Both the position numbers and the translations under genes were made by a program. A stretch of DNA of 7,798 bases, taken from DATIJJ01 sp039936115. Its GTDB lineage: Bacteria > Pseudomonadota > Gammaproteobacteria > DSM-16500. The stretch spans positions 1 through 7,798 of the forward strand of contig JBDTIZ010000150.1 of assembly GCA_039936115.1 (NCBI GenBank), written 5' to 3'. Under the pieces are notes generated by a model. The model saw only the letters and a list, made by a program, of their open reading frames with translations, ran no database searches and had not been told where the DNA came from. This document shows, piece after piece, positions 1 to 6,129 of the stretch. The number at the start of each line of letters is the position of its first letter. Within the stretch, counting starts at the first letter, position 1.

Positions 1-58
1 AGTCAACTTGGCGTCTGTTTTGATTTGTAGAAAAAGACCAGCCTGCAGCCCGAGATAA

Positions 59-886
59 TCAATCCAAAAACAAATCCGTAAACAAAGGCACTTTAGGATC
101 CAAAGCATATTCACTAAAATCACTCACACCCTGCGCACGTAAAAAATCTTCATCAATAAAAAAATTTCCCGTTGTCTGACGGCTATCGCTTGTGATAATC
201 CCATGGGCAGCATCAGCCATGATGCTAGGTTTCCTGCTTGCACGCAAAATTTCTTTAGGAAAATTTATTTCAATCGCAGCAGTTGCTATCGTCGTTCTTG
301 GCCAAAGAGAATTAACTCCGATACCTGCTGATTTAAATTCTTCCGACATCCCTAAAGTACACATACTCATCCCATACTTGGACATCGTGTAAGCCAAATG
401 ATCTTTGAACCATTTTGCTTTCATGTTCAACGGCGGTGATAAATTTAAAATATGTGGATTCTTGGCTTGTTTTAAATGAGGAATACACGCTTGTGAACAT
501 AAGAAAGTACCGCGCACATTCACTGAAAAAATTAAATCAAATCGCTTCATGGGTGTTTCAAGCGTAGGCGTTAAAGAAATTGCGCTCGCGTTATTGATGA
601 GAATATCAATGCCACCAAATGTTGAAACTGTTTTAGCTACAGCATCATAAACCATAGCGTCTTCGCGCACATCTAGCAACAAAGGCAACGCTGTGCCACC
701 CGCCTCTTCAATTTCTTTTGCAACGGAATAAATAGTGCCAGCTAACTTTGGATGGGGTTCTGCGGTTTTCGCAGCAATAATGATTTTCGCTCCATCTTTG
801 GCGCAACGTAATGCGATTTCTCGACCAATTCCTCTGCTTGCGCCGGTTATAAAAACAACTTTGTCTTTTAGATTTTCAACTGTCAT
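59..886 (-). CDS. SDR-family oxidoreductase, HSDL2-like
   Basis: A 275-residue short-chain dehydrogenase/reductase with a complete Rossmann domain. Visible motifs are the nucleotide-binding TGASRGIG (residues 14-21), NNAS (98-101) and the catalytic tetrad N123, S150, Y166 and K170 (YTMSK). The stretch around LSPPLN and the following LWPRT resemble the SDR domain of hydroxysteroid dehydrogenase-like protein 2. The C-terminal SCP2 lipid-carrier domain of animal HSDL2 is absent, so this is the SDR-only bacterial form. The substrate is unknown; an acyl or hydroxy-lipid is a family-based guess. The protein is expected to be cytosolic and NAD(P)-dependent. The start is the ATG at 886: its ribosome site AAGGAA overlaps the pilX stop, so the gene is probably translated from the pilin transcript. 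An ATG four bases upstream is out of frame and closes after four codons. No terminator is visible after the stop, and the last 58 bases of the window carry nothing I can assign. Confidence 0.9.
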   Translation of the reverse strand: MTVENLKDKVVFITGASRGIGREIALRCAKDGAKIIIAAKTAEPHPKLAGTIYSVAKEIEEAGGTALPLLLDVREDAMVYDAVAKTVSTFGGIDILINNASAISLTPTLETPMKRFDLIFSVNVRGTFLCSQACIPHLKQAKNPHILNLSPPLNMKAKWFKDHLAYTMSKYGMSMCTLGMSEEFKSAGIGVNSLWPRTTIATAAIEINFPKEILRASRKPSIMADAAHGIITSDSRQTTGNFFIDEDFLRAQGVSDFSEYALDPKVPLFTDLFLD

Positions 887-897
887 ACATTATTCCT

Positions 898-1440
898 TTA
901 ATTAATCTCTCGCCATGATTGACGTCCCAACTGCACTTCGTGTCGTTTCTCATTACACTGCTGTGAGAGTTGTATCGGCAACACTATGGTACTTTGCAAA
1001 AATACTTTTGATTGGATCGATTCACTAGTAAAAAAAAGTGTTATGCGATAATAATCTGCCGATGATCTGTTATGCGCAAGATAAGCACACGGATCAGCGC
1101 CTAACGATTCAACTATATAATAGTACTGAAACCTTTGAAAATTACCAGCGCAACTTACAGATTGCCACCAAGTGATAGTTTGATTCATAGTCGCTTCTGG
1201 ATTCATAGGTGAAATCTGACAAGATGGTAATTGCACTAACACTTCTTGCTCTATCTGTTCTAAAAAAAGCTCGGCGTGATTTAATAATCTGCTCTGTTTG
1301 ATAAAATTACGGCTGGTTTTTATTTCTAATAATACGTTTTCAACGGCATACCAACCCAAAAGTGACAATACTTGCAAAAAAATTAACACGGTAATTAATA
1401 TAAATCCAGTGTGACTATTTTTATTCGCGTAACGCAACAT
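898..1440 (-). CDS. pilX: Type IV pilus minor pilin, PilX-like
   Basis: A 180-residue protein with a class III prepilin leader: a short basic N-terminus, then G12 before FILITVLIF and a single hydrophobic helix (about residues 13-37). Mature position 5 is Thr rather than the usual Glu; PilX/GspK-type tip pilins often lack that Glu. Four cysteines lie in the globular part (for example PSC, VSC, DPC, QQC), able to form two disulfides. Identity as PilX rests mainly on position directly after pilW and on the leader; the globular domain is divergent. I chose the ATG at 1440, which overlaps pilW by 20 bases. A TTG at 1467 would add nine residues but has no ribosome site and would lengthen the leader. 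The protein should be processed by the prepilin peptidase PilD and take part in priming pilus assembly or capping the fibre. The expected downstream pilY1 is not here. Confidence 0.8.
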   Translation of the reverse strand: MLRYANKNSHTGFILITVLIFLQVLSLLGWYAVENVLLEIKTSRNFIKQSRLLNHAELFLEQIEQEVLVQLPSCQISPMNPEATMNQTITWWQSVSCAGNFQRFQYYYIVESLGADPCAYLAHNRSSADYYRITLFFTSESIQSKVFLQSTIVLPIQLSQQCNEKRHEVQLGRQSWREIN

Positions 1441-2287
1441 AGGTATACCATTTTTTATGTAATGCAAAAAGAGATGAAGTTGAAAATGTTAAAGTTAATG
1501 AAACACCTATCACATTTTCTGCATTCACGATTGTATTGCTTTCGTGTTCGACAAGTGTCCCATTTTCTAAAATGGTATAACGAATTTTCAAATCGTCAAC
1601 GCCTTCTGCTAATTCTTGTTTATGATCATTATTGTCTTTTTCGTAGAGCGCATAAATGGGTTGATGATCCTCACCGACCCTGCCTGTTATACTGACAAAA
1701 TAACTTTGTTGTTCTAATTTATTAACGGTTGAATATTGTGAATATAATTTCCCAATTGATTGAGTTGGAATAATTTTTTGTACTCCATTATGCAAATTAA
1801 TGATTTTCTTTATCTTAATTATTTCAGCTGTTTTACAATCTGAAATAATTAAATAATCTTTGACTGAAAATTTAGCCCCAGAATAAACATATAAAGATCC
1901 TGGCTCATGCATAGATTCTTCAAGGGCTGTGATTTTTTTACTCGCATGCCAAATCATTAATCCATCTGTGCCTGGTTTAATATCATTCGTGATCAAATTA
2001 CTTATTTTATTATTTGCGCTTATTTTTATTGATGATTTATTTTGTATCGGAAATCCATCTGTCAATTTTGCACAACCAATAAACCCTGCCATGCGAATTT
2101 GCTGAGTTAATAGTTGACTGACAATTTGGGCATTTTCTTGCAAAGTCATTAATGTATTTTGCGCGCGAAAATTATTTTCTGCTGCCAAATAAATTTCAAG
2201 TACACTGCTCAGGATGACAATACTTAACGCAAGAGAAAACATTAACTCGATTAACGTAATTCCGATTACAGCGTTTCGATTAAACAT
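1421..2287 (-). CDS. pilW: Type IV pilus minor pilin PilW
   Basis: A 288-residue minor prepilin. The leader is MFNRNAVIG, with predicted PilD cleavage after G9, leaving ITLIE with Glu at mature position 5 (E14), then a hydrophobic helix to about residue 34. The motif RMAGFIGC after the helix is characteristic of PilW (compare R-x-AGF-x-GC). The remainder is a beta-rich globular domain typical of PilW length. The start ATG at 2287 has a strong ribosome site, GGGGAGG, and overlaps the end of pilV by 22 bases; its own 3' end overlaps pilX. This tight overlap indicates a single transcript with coupled translation. PilW joins PilV and PilX in the inner-membrane minor-pilin complex that initiates type IV pilus assembly. 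Confidence 0.9.
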   Translation of the reverse strand: MFNRNAVIGITLIELMFSLALSIVILSSVLEIYLAAENNFRAQNTLMTLQENAQIVSQLLTQQIRMAGFIGCAKLTDGFPIQNKSSIKISANNKISNLITNDIKPGTDGLMIWHASKKITALEESMHEPGSLYVYSGAKFSVKDYLIISDCKTAEIIKIKKIINLHNGVQKIIPTQSIGKLYSQYSTVNKLEQQSYFVSITGRVGEDHQPIYALYEKDNNDHKQELAEGVDDLKIRYTILENGTLVEHESNTIVNAENVIGVSLTLTFSTSSLFALHKKWYTYVALRE

Positions 2288-2643
2288 CCTGCCTCCCCTA
2301 CCCTATTGATTTCACAGTGATGCGATCCATCACCCCAGTTAAGTGTGATAATGTAATGCGGAAATGTACCCGAAATAGTGCCTTGGCTATTCGGTAATAC
2401 TGCACTATTCTCTCTGTTCCAAAGCGCTATTTGTTCCGCTAAATCTGCGTGACGTTGTAACGTGATTAATCGTTCTGTCATATTGTTAATCTGATGACTT
2501 GCGATACTGAAATAATAGGAGATGCGTGCTTGCTTTAAAGAGTAAATTTGCATGGCATCTAAACCGAGCAAAATAAATGATATGAGCAATAAGCTGACCA
2601 ACACCTCGATCAAACTGAATCCTTTAGATCTTATTAAATACAT
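2266..2643 (-). CDS. pilV: Type IV pilus minor pilin PilV
   Basis: A 125-residue prepilin: MYLIRSKG leader, cleavage expected after G8, mature N-terminus FSLIEVLVSLLLIS with Glu at position 5 (E13). This is a textbook prepilin signal. Two cysteines near the C-terminus (HHC and AGC) may form a disulfide. Size and position at the head of the pilin run fit PilV. The frame is open for 31 more codons upstream, but that part runs through the divergent promoter region and into the neighbouring dehydratase gene, and it would bury the leader; ATG 2643 is therefore chosen even though its ribosome site is weak. It is the first gene of the visible pilin block; fimT/fimU is not adjacent. Confidence 0.87.
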   Translation of the reverse strand: MYLIRSKGFSLIEVLVSLLLISFILLGLDAMQIYSLKQARISYYFSIASHQINNMTERLITLQRHADLAEQIALWNRENSAVLPNSQGTISGTFPHYIITLNWGDGSHHCEINRVGEAGCLIETL

Positions 2644-2686
2644 AAATACCCGTGCTATACTATTTTTATAGTGAGAGGAAATTATC
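2644..2686. promoter_or_regulatory. Divergent promoter region, pilV / pterin dehydratase
   Basis: These 43 bases are the whole space between two divergent genes, so promoters for both must lie here or inside the neighbouring gene starts. On the plus strand TATACT at 2656-2661 is a possible -10 box; on the minus strand TATAAA (2670 down to 2665) is another. The two boxes nearly abut, so the promoters would be mutually exclusive if both are used. Neither has a convincing -35 box. GAGAGGAA at 2673-2680 is the ribosome site of the plus-strand gene. Confidence 0.3.
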
Positions 2687-3046
2687 ATGGCCATACTCGA
2701 GCAAAAACCCAGTTTGCCCTCTGAAAGAATGAACAAACCTCTTGATCAAGACACCATTGAAAATTTCCTAAGTCGTCTTGGCGATGGATGGCAACTCAGT
2801 TCCAATCAAAAAGAAATTATTAAAGATTTTTATTTTAAAAATTATTATCAAGCTATCGCTTTCGTGAATGCGATCGCTTGGATGACGCATTTTGAAAATC
2901 ATCATCCCAATTTAGAAGTTGGTTTTAATCATTGCCTTGTTCGTTACACAACACTTGCTATTGATGGGTTATCAGAAAATGATTTTATTTGTGCGAAAAA
3001 AATAAATCATTTGTTCCAATCGTATGAAGATAAATTGCATGAATGA
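2687..3046 (+). CDS. phhB: Pterin-4a-carbinolamine dehydratase, variant active site
   Basis: A 119-residue protein of the PCD/DCoH family. The family enzyme dehydrates 4a-hydroxytetrahydrobiopterin during pterin recycling after phenylalanine hydroxylase. Visible family marks are the helix FKNYYQAIAFVNAIAW (about 50-65), the catalytic ENHHP (70-74) and GLSENDF (94-100) with the conserved Asp D99. The third catalytic histidine, which in the family sits four residues before GLSE (as in S/T-T-H), is Leu90 here, codon CTT at 2954-2956, one base away from CAT. Activity may therefore be weakened or lost, or the protein may have another role (PCD proteins are known to moonlight). The ATG at 2687 follows GAGAGGAA at good spacing. 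The 3' end overlaps the thioesterase gene by eight bases, implying coupled translation. No phenylalanine hydroxylase gene lies within the window. Confidence 0.85.
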   Translation: MAILEQKPSLPSERMNKPLDQDTIENFLSRLGDGWQLSSNQKEIIKDFYFKNYYQAIAFVNAIAWMTHFENHHPNLEVGFNHCLVRYTTLAIDGLSENDFICAKKINHLFQSYEDKLHE

Positions 3047-3515
3047 CAATAACTTAAGTGCAGATAATCGGACGTTGACGATGTCGGAAGTGATGACGCC
3101 AGACATGGCTAACTTTCATGGCAATGTTCACGGCGGTCATATTCTCAAAATGCTTGATCGCGTTGCTTATGCGTGTGCTGCGCGATACTCGGGGAAATAT
3201 ATCGTTACTCTCTCTGTTGATCAAGTGATTTTCAAAGAACCTATTCATGTGGGTGAATTGGTATCGTTTCACGCTAACATTAATTTTGTTGGCAAGAGTT
3301 CAATGGAAGTAGGTATACGTGTCATTGCAGAAGATTTGATTACGCGGAAAATACGTCATACGAATACATGTTATTTCACTATGGTAGCGTTAGATAAAAA
3401 AGGCAAACCAACCGCAGTCCCTCCTCTTAAAGCTGAAACAGAGACTGAAATTCGTCGGCATAAAGAAGCGCTGTTGCGTAAGCAGGCGCGATTGGATATT
3501 AAATCTCGGTCGTAA
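3039..3515 (+). CDS. Acyl-CoA thioesterase, hot-dog fold (YciA/ACOT type)
   Basis: A 158-residue single hot-dog domain protein expected to hydrolyse acyl-CoA thioesters to free acid and CoA in the cytosol. The hot-dog helix and catalytic region read NFHGNVHGGHILKMLD (about residues 26-41), with the conserved Asp D40 matching the acidic catalytic residue of the YciA/ACOT family. The later VDQVIFKEPIHVGELV (60-75) and YVG-like NFVGKSSMEV (82-91) are also typical. A basic, charged C-terminal helix (about 134-158) follows, as in many relatives. I chose ATG 3039, with GAAGA upstream and an eight-base overlap with the dehydratase; an in-frame ATG at 3024 would overlap more and has no better ribosome site. 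Chain-length preference cannot be read from sequence. Confidence 0.88.
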   Translation: MNDNNLSADNRTLTMSEVMTPDMANFHGNVHGGHILKMLDRVAYACAARYSGKYIVTLSVDQVIFKEPIHVGELVSFHANINFVGKSSMEVGIRVIAEDLITRKIRHTNTCYFTMVALDKKGKPTAVPPLKAETETEIRRHKEALLRKQARLDIKSRS

Positions 3516-3556
3516 AATAGTCGCTTAAAACAAACGCTCAATTGTATTGCGTCTTC

Positions 3557-3630
3557 TGTAGGGGCGAACCTATGTGTTCGCCCTTTTTATCGAAGAAACA
3601 ACAGGACGAACACATAGGTTCGCCCCTACA
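3557..3630. repeat. Inverted-repeat element (27-base arms), possible bidirectional terminator
   Basis: The left arm 3557-3583 begins TGTAGGGGCGAACC; the right arm 3604-3630 is its reverse complement with one mismatch in 27 (A at 3606). The loop is 20 bases. Three further flanking bases on each side (CTT/AAG) pair across one mismatch. It lies in the gap between the convergent thioesterase and serC genes, where the hairpin could stop transcription from both sides; T-rich bases in the loop are not a classic U-tract, so termination is inferred. A diverged single-arm copy occurs at 6051-6077, so this is a dispersed family rather than a local palindrome. Arms of this GTAGGGGCGAAC type resemble short non-coding repeats scattered in many bacterial genomes. 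Confidence 0.85.
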
Positions 3631-3640
3631 AAAGCTTTCT

Positions 3641-4729
3641 TTACCCAAATTTCTTAGCAAAATCCCCCATAAATTCAATCAATCTATCCACACCTTCTTC
3701 CGGCATCGCATTATAAATACTAGCACGCACTCCACCCGCTAACCGATGACCTTTCAAATTTTTCAACCCTGCATCAGCAGCCAGTTCTAAAAACTTATCC
3801 GCTAAATCCGCTTTCGTTAAATTAAAAGGAATATTCATAATTGAACGGCAGGTCGGATGGACACTGTTGCTATAAAATTCATTATGCGAATCAATATAAC
3901 TATAAAGCTTTACTGCTTTACGCTGATTCATTTCAGCGAATGCTTTCACACCACCTTTGCGCTTCATCCAAGCTAATACCAAACCAGCTAAATACCATGC
4001 ATAAGTCGGTGGGGTATTATAAAAAGATTTATTTTCCGTTTGAATTTTGTATGAATATAAAGTAGGTGTGCCCATCAAAGGTTCTTTCACCAAATCATCC
4101 CGTATAATCACAATGTTTAATCCTGCTTGACCGATATTTTTTTGCGCACCTGCATAAATCACACCATACTGACTTACATCAATTGGTTTAGATAAAATGA
4201 GTGACGTCATGTCAGCAACCAAGGGTACGTTTCCGGTTTTAGGTACCCAGTGAAATTCGACGCCTTCAATTGTTTCATTCGGAGTGTAATGTAGATAAGA
4301 TGCTTCGTGATTCAGCGTCCATTTCTGTTGATTTGGAATGTGTACAAAAGAATCCACTATTTCGGTGTGTGCAACGACATTTACTTTGCCATAACGTTTT
4401 GCTTCATCAATAGCTTTTTTCGACCAAATACCCGTGTCGACATAATCCGCTGTTTTTTGACTATTTAATAAATTCAATGGCACCATAGCAAACTGAACTG
4501 ATGCGCCGCCCGCAAGAAATAAGACATGATAATTATTCGGAATATTCATCAATTCGCGCAAATCCGCTTCCGCCTGCTCTGCGACAATTTTAAATTCTGA
4601 ACCGCGATGCCCTAACTCCATGATTGACATGCCGGTGCCGTGCCAATCTAGCATTTCTGCCTGCGCTTGTAATAAGACTTCTTCAGGCAGCATGGCAGGC
4701 CCTGCGCTAAAATTATAAACTTTTCTCAT
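3641..4729 (-). CDS. serC: Phosphoserine aminotransferase
   Basis: A 362-residue class V PLP aminotransferase, the normal length for SerC. It converts 3-phosphohydroxypyruvate and glutamate to phosphoserine (serine synthesis), and the same enzyme serves the pyridoxal phosphate pathway in gammaproteobacteria. Visible marks: the N-terminal YNFSAGPAMLPEEVL (5-19), MELGHRG (37-43), GGASVQF cofactor-phosphate loop (74-80), D173 in VADMTS (contact to the PLP ring nitrogen), and the PLP lysine K197 in YAGAQKNIG, plus GGVRASIYNA near the end. The start is ATG 4729, with AGAGGGG upstream. The frame is open another 57 codons, but that stretch crosses the promoter gap and the opposite-strand marC gene and does not look like SerC. 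It is transcribed divergently from marC and ends ten bases from the inverted-repeat element. Confidence 0.97.
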   Translation of the reverse strand: MRKVYNFSAGPAMLPEEVLLQAQAEMLDWHGTGMSIMELGHRGSEFKIVAEQAEADLRELMNIPNNYHVLFLAGGASVQFAMVPLNLLNSQKTADYVDTGIWSKKAIDEAKRYGKVNVVAHTEIVDSFVHIPNQQKWTLNHEASYLHYTPNETIEGVEFHWVPKTGNVPLVADMTSLILSKPIDVSQYGVIYAGAQKNIGQAGLNIVIIRDDLVKEPLMGTPTLYSYKIQTENKSFYNTPPTYAWYLAGLVLAWMKRKGGVKAFAEMNQRKAVKLYSYIDSHNEFYSNSVHPTCRSIMNIPFNLTKADLADKFLELAADAGLKNLKGHRLAGGVRASIYNAMPEEGVDRLIEFMGDFAKKFG

Positions 4730-4811
4730 CCTATTCCCCTCTTTCAGATCATGGCAATATTGCACAATCTTCGTTATTATTACAACATACAAAAAACGGG
4801 GAATAATTAAA

Positions 4812-5441
4812 ATGAATATGACAGACATGATCCAATTTATCGTCGCAATGATTATCATGATGAATCCGCTTGGTTCATTATCAATATTTCTCGACCTCAC
4901 TCATAACGCACCTCATCATGAGCAACGAAAAACCGCAATAGAGGCCACTATAGCAATTTTCATTATTATGCTATTAACACTTTGGAGTGGTCGCGAATTG
5001 CTAAGTTTGTTGGGTATTACGATTCCAGCATTTCGTTTTGCCGGCGGAATTATTTTATTATTGATGGGCTTGTCAATGCTGCAATCGCGTGAAAGCGCAG
5101 TTCGTCATACCACTGAAGATGATGAAGCCGCGAAAGAACGTCACTCTGTGGCCATTGTGCCATTAGCCCTGCCCGTGATTGTAGGTCCCGGTGCAATCAG
5201 TACTATTATTATTGCAGCCGGTGATTTCCCGCAATTACTGAATAAACTTTGGATGTCAGGCATCTGTGTAATTTTAACACTAGGCATGGGAGTAATGCTG
5301 TATTTTGCTGCACCAATTGCTAAACTAGTAGGCGCCTCAGTCATTAAAGTCGTTACGCGTATTATGGGTATGATTATTATGGCAATTGCTGTTGGAATGT
5401 TAGCGGATGGGTTGACGGGATTAATACCAAGCTTGCATTGA
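4812..5441 (+). CDS. MarC-family integral membrane protein
   Basis: A 209-residue MarC/UPF0056 inner-membrane protein of the YchE/YhgN type. About six membrane segments can be read (roughly residues 7-28, 41-60, 68-91, 113-136, 147-168 and 183-203), with a charged loop around 92-112. Conserved family signatures are NPLG near the start (18-21) and PLALPVIVGPGAIST in segment four (117-131). The family's function is poorly settled: E. coli MarC was once linked to antibiotic resistance but that link was withdrawn, and some relatives are proposed amino-acid exporters. ATG 4812 follows GGGGAATAATTAA; ATG codons at 4818 and 4827 are possible alternates. The 82-base gap to divergent serC must hold both promoters, but I cannot point to convincing boxes. 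Confidence 0.93.
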   Translation: MNMTDMIQFIVAMIIMMNPLGSLSIFLDLTHNAPHHEQRKTAIEATIAIFIIMLLTLWSGRELLSLLGITIPAFRFAGGIILLLMGLSMLQSRESAVRHTTEDDEAAKERHSVAIVPLALPVIVGPGAISTIIIAAGDFPQLLNKLWMSGICVILTLGMGVMLYFAAPIAKLVGASVIKVVTRIMGMIIMAIAVGMLADGLTGLIPSLH

Positions 5442-5475
5442 CCTCCACTCACACAGCCAACATTTAGTGGTAAAA

Positions 5476-5481
5476 TATAAT
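5476..5481 (+). promoter_or_regulatory. Candidate -10 box for the small secreted protein gene
   Basis: A perfect TATAAT lies 33 bases before the start codon and 34 bases after the marC stop, so the small gene is probably transcribed independently. No good -35 box is seen at 16-18 bases upstream (the sequence there is ACACAGCC-like), so it may be a weak or activator-dependent promoter. Confidence 0.4.
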
Positions 5482-5514
5482 AGATTTCTAACTAAATATT
5501 ACAGGAGAAAAATC

Positions 5515-5733
5515 ATGAAACGCAGCCTATTAATCGTGAGTTTAATTATTGGATGCATCAGCATGTCTGTTGCACAAGCGGATTGGCGTTGCAATGTCCA
5601 CAACGCAAGAGGCCAAGGATGGAATATTCGTGGCTGGGATCATGTTGCCGCTTATAATAATGCTATGCGTGTTTGTGCTCGTAACTCAGCTGATTCAAGA
5701 AATTGCGTGGTAGTGAGTTGTTTTCGAAATTAA
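5515..5733 (+). CDS. Small exported four-cysteine protein, function unknown
   Basis: A 72-residue precursor. It starts with KR followed by a hydrophobic core (residues 4-19) and a signal peptidase I site AQA before D23, giving a mature protein of 50 residues. The mature part has four cysteines (C26, C54, C64, C69), enough for two disulfides, and a pattern W-x-C, then N-A-R-G-x-G-W, an Ala/Asn-rich helix (AAYNNAMRVC), then N-C-x4-C. This pattern recalls small hypothetical secreted proteins of Legionella relatives, but that is from memory and assigns no function. An alternative reading is a lipoprotein: I-I-G-C at 11-14 fits a lipobox, though the signal would be short. The start ATG 5515 has a strong AGGAGA site; an in-frame ATG at 5467 would put 16 polar residues before the signal and span the -10 box. 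It is followed by a strong hairpin at 5762-5814. Confidence 0.8.
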   Translation: MKRSLLIVSLIIGCISMSVAQADWRCNVHNARGQGWNIRGWDHVAAYNNAMRVCARNSADSRNCVVVSCFRN

Positions 5734-5761
5734 GACTCTGAGCTATTCGAAATAAAAAGTC

Positions 5762-5814
5762 ATTCCCTGGAAGGTATAAAACTATTTAGATCGGTTTCTA
5801 CCTTCTCAGGGAAT
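5762..5814. terminator. Strong hairpin, probable bidirectional terminator
   Basis: ATTCCCTGGAAGGTA (5762-5776) pairs with 5799-5814 over 15 base pairs with a single bulged T at 5806, and AAAC 5779-5782 pairs with GTTT 5794-5797 inside. On the minus strand the stem is followed by GACTTTTTATTT, a usable U-tract; on the plus strand it is followed by the less regular TTAGTTTTC. It lies 28 bases after the small secreted protein gene and 8 bases beyond the stop of a minus-strand frame, so it suits convergent termination. Confidence 0.65.
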
Positions 5815-5822
5815 TTAGTTTT

Positions 5823-6017
5823 CTAAACAAAATATATTGTTACATTCCCTTTCTTATCAAGTATTCCTAATGGTACTTCCGGTGAATTCTTTTTGATATC
5901 TTGAGCAGCGTTATTGGGTGGAGAAAAAAATTGGTAAGAGCGTCCTACTTGAGACGATTTCGCCACAGCATCAGTTTGCTTTTTATTTTTTTGTGTTTGC
6001 CCGCGACAAAAATTATA
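5823..6017 (-). pseudogene. 3' remnant of an unknown gene, or tiny ORF
   Basis: A minus-strand frame stays open for 64 codons before the TAG at 5823-5825 and is preceded by a stop at 6018-6020. It contains no ATG. The only plausible start is a GTG at 5966, which would give 47 residues, but no ribosome site precedes it. The C-terminal half (RSYQFFSPPNN... to GNVTIYFV) has a protein-like composition and the stop lies just before a hairpin with a minus-strand U-tract, as a true gene end would. The upstream part runs into the degenerate inverted-repeat element, so I read it as the tail of a gene whose front was lost. A TATAAT on the minus strand (6017 down to 6012) leaves open a short independent gene. 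No family recognised. Confidence 0.3.
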
Positions 6018-6077
6018 TTATCTTGATATTAAGAGAACCTTAAAATGAGAGGGCGAACACAAAAGTTTGCCCCTCCA
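5989..6077. repeat. Degenerate copy of the inverted-repeat element
   Basis: The segment 6051-6077 matches the right arm of the 3557-3630 element at 23 of 27 positions (GGGCGAACACA, then GCCCCT). Its inner half is mirrored by TTTTGTGTTTGCCC at 5989-6002, 13 of 14 bases complementary to 6051-6064, across a 48-base interior. The outer half of the left arm is missing, so this is an eroded or rearranged copy with a longer, AT-rich centre. It separates the 176-codon frame from the remnant frame on the minus strand. Confidence 0.6.
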
Positions 6078-6129
6078 AAAGAATCACTATAACTGAATAA
6101 ACTGTGTTAGCTCGCTCAAGATTTAGCTT

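Noticed and set aside
1..58. Possible coding end at the left edge (minus frame reading DYLGLQAGLFLQIKT, or a short TTG frame overlapping the dehydrogenase stop)
   Set aside because: Too short to judge, no ATG or ribosome site, and no family recognised.
192..392. Plus-strand open frame of 66 codons
   Set aside because: It is the antisense shadow of the well-supported dehydrogenase; the same holds for open frames opposite the pilins, thioesterase, serC, marC and fumC.
1441..1467. TTG start for PilX, nine residues earlier
   Set aside because: No ribosome site precedes it and it lengthens the prepilin leader; the ATG at 1440 gives a standard overlap with pilW.
2644..2736. 31-codon N-terminal extension of pilV
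   Set aside because: It would overlap the divergent gene and place the prepilin leader far inside the protein.
3542..3742. Plus-strand open frame of 66 codons across the inverted repeat
   Set aside because: It is made of the repeat arms plus antisense of serC, with no ribosome site.
4730..4900. 57-codon N-terminal extension of serC
   Set aside because: It crosses the promoter gap and lies opposite the start of marC; SerC proteins begin at the MRKVYNFSAGP region and the ATG at 4729 has a good ribosome site.
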